From Owenia fusiformis (taxonomy: Eukaryota > Annelida > Polychaeta > Sabellida > Oweniidae): 64,000 bases of DNA. The stretch covers positions 30,707,248 to 30,771,247 of the forward strand of contig CAIIXF020000003.1 in the NCBI GenBank assembly GCA_903813345.2, read 5' to 3'. Position 1 is the first letter of the stretch. Every line of letters begins with the position of its first letter. The notes below the pieces were generated by a model. The model was not told the origin of the DNA, did no database searches, and saw only the letters and a list, made by a program, of their open reading frames with translations. Made by a program: the position numbers and the translations under genes. This document shows positions 63,874-64,000 of this stretch, piece by piece.

Positions 63874-64000
63874 TTTTATTCACTTTCACTTTCTGTAATG
63901 ACAATGAAGATAAAAGTCTATTATCAGTATTGTAATGTATTTTAACAAATATTTTAATGTTTTTTAATGCTGTAATATGTTGTATTTTAATGATATGTCA

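Overview
The window looks like nuclear DNA of an invertebrate animal. It is AT-rich, has spliced genes with GT-AG introns, and is full of minisatellites, foldback elements and small inverted-repeat transposons. Repeats carrying AAAATGGCC and GACGGACGG motifs resemble those of marine molluscs and other lophotrochozoans, but the phylum is an inference.

One gene dominates the minus strand from 62733 down to 6417 and beyond both window ends. It is an orthologue of RELCH, a LisH, coiled-coil and HEAT-repeat protein that links RAB11 recycling endosomes to the trans-Golgi network. I could place 21 exons, which code for about 830 residues. The LisH N-terminus lies beyond 64000 and the last HEAT exons lie below position 1. 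Two of the 21 exons (10309-10391 and 8169-8251) are homologous, have equal length and phase, and look mutually exclusive.

The other genes are on the plus strand, inside RELCH introns. They are a class A peptide-type GPCR (44-1666), an unrecognised basic protein (24190-26010), a small cysteine-rich protein with a metallothionein-like cluster (28147-29003), and two theta-like glutathione S-transferases (40936-45263 and 51722-54823). A degraded coding fragment lies at 40.3-40.6 kb. A 5'-truncated LINE lies at 62749-63873.

The most unusual pattern is repeated tandem duplication of 3' splice sites. Six acceptors are copied into the intron just upstream of their exon: RELCH exons at 60037, 59715, 31432 and 14549, and GST-A exons 3 and 4. 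Three have become large minisatellites (87-90, 117 and 70 bp units). The other three have only two or three copies and may show how the arrays begin. In the 14.5 kb array the first four acceptors are in frame, so isoforms longer by 29, 59 or 88 residues are possible.

The 117-bp array is split by a 5.18 kb non-autonomous LTR retrotransposon. Its two 1583-bp LTRs are colinear without indels, and its primer-binding site matches tRNA-Leu. Other mobile DNA includes a mariner-derived foldback, an 825-bp foldback beside a RELCH splice donor, a 258-bp near-perfect palindrome, a 1.25 kb element with poly-C/G ends, three relatives of an element with TATCGTACC-type ends, and a family ending in a GTCACCAC hairpin. 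One large copy of that last family carries repeated nuclear-receptor half-sites next to GST-B.
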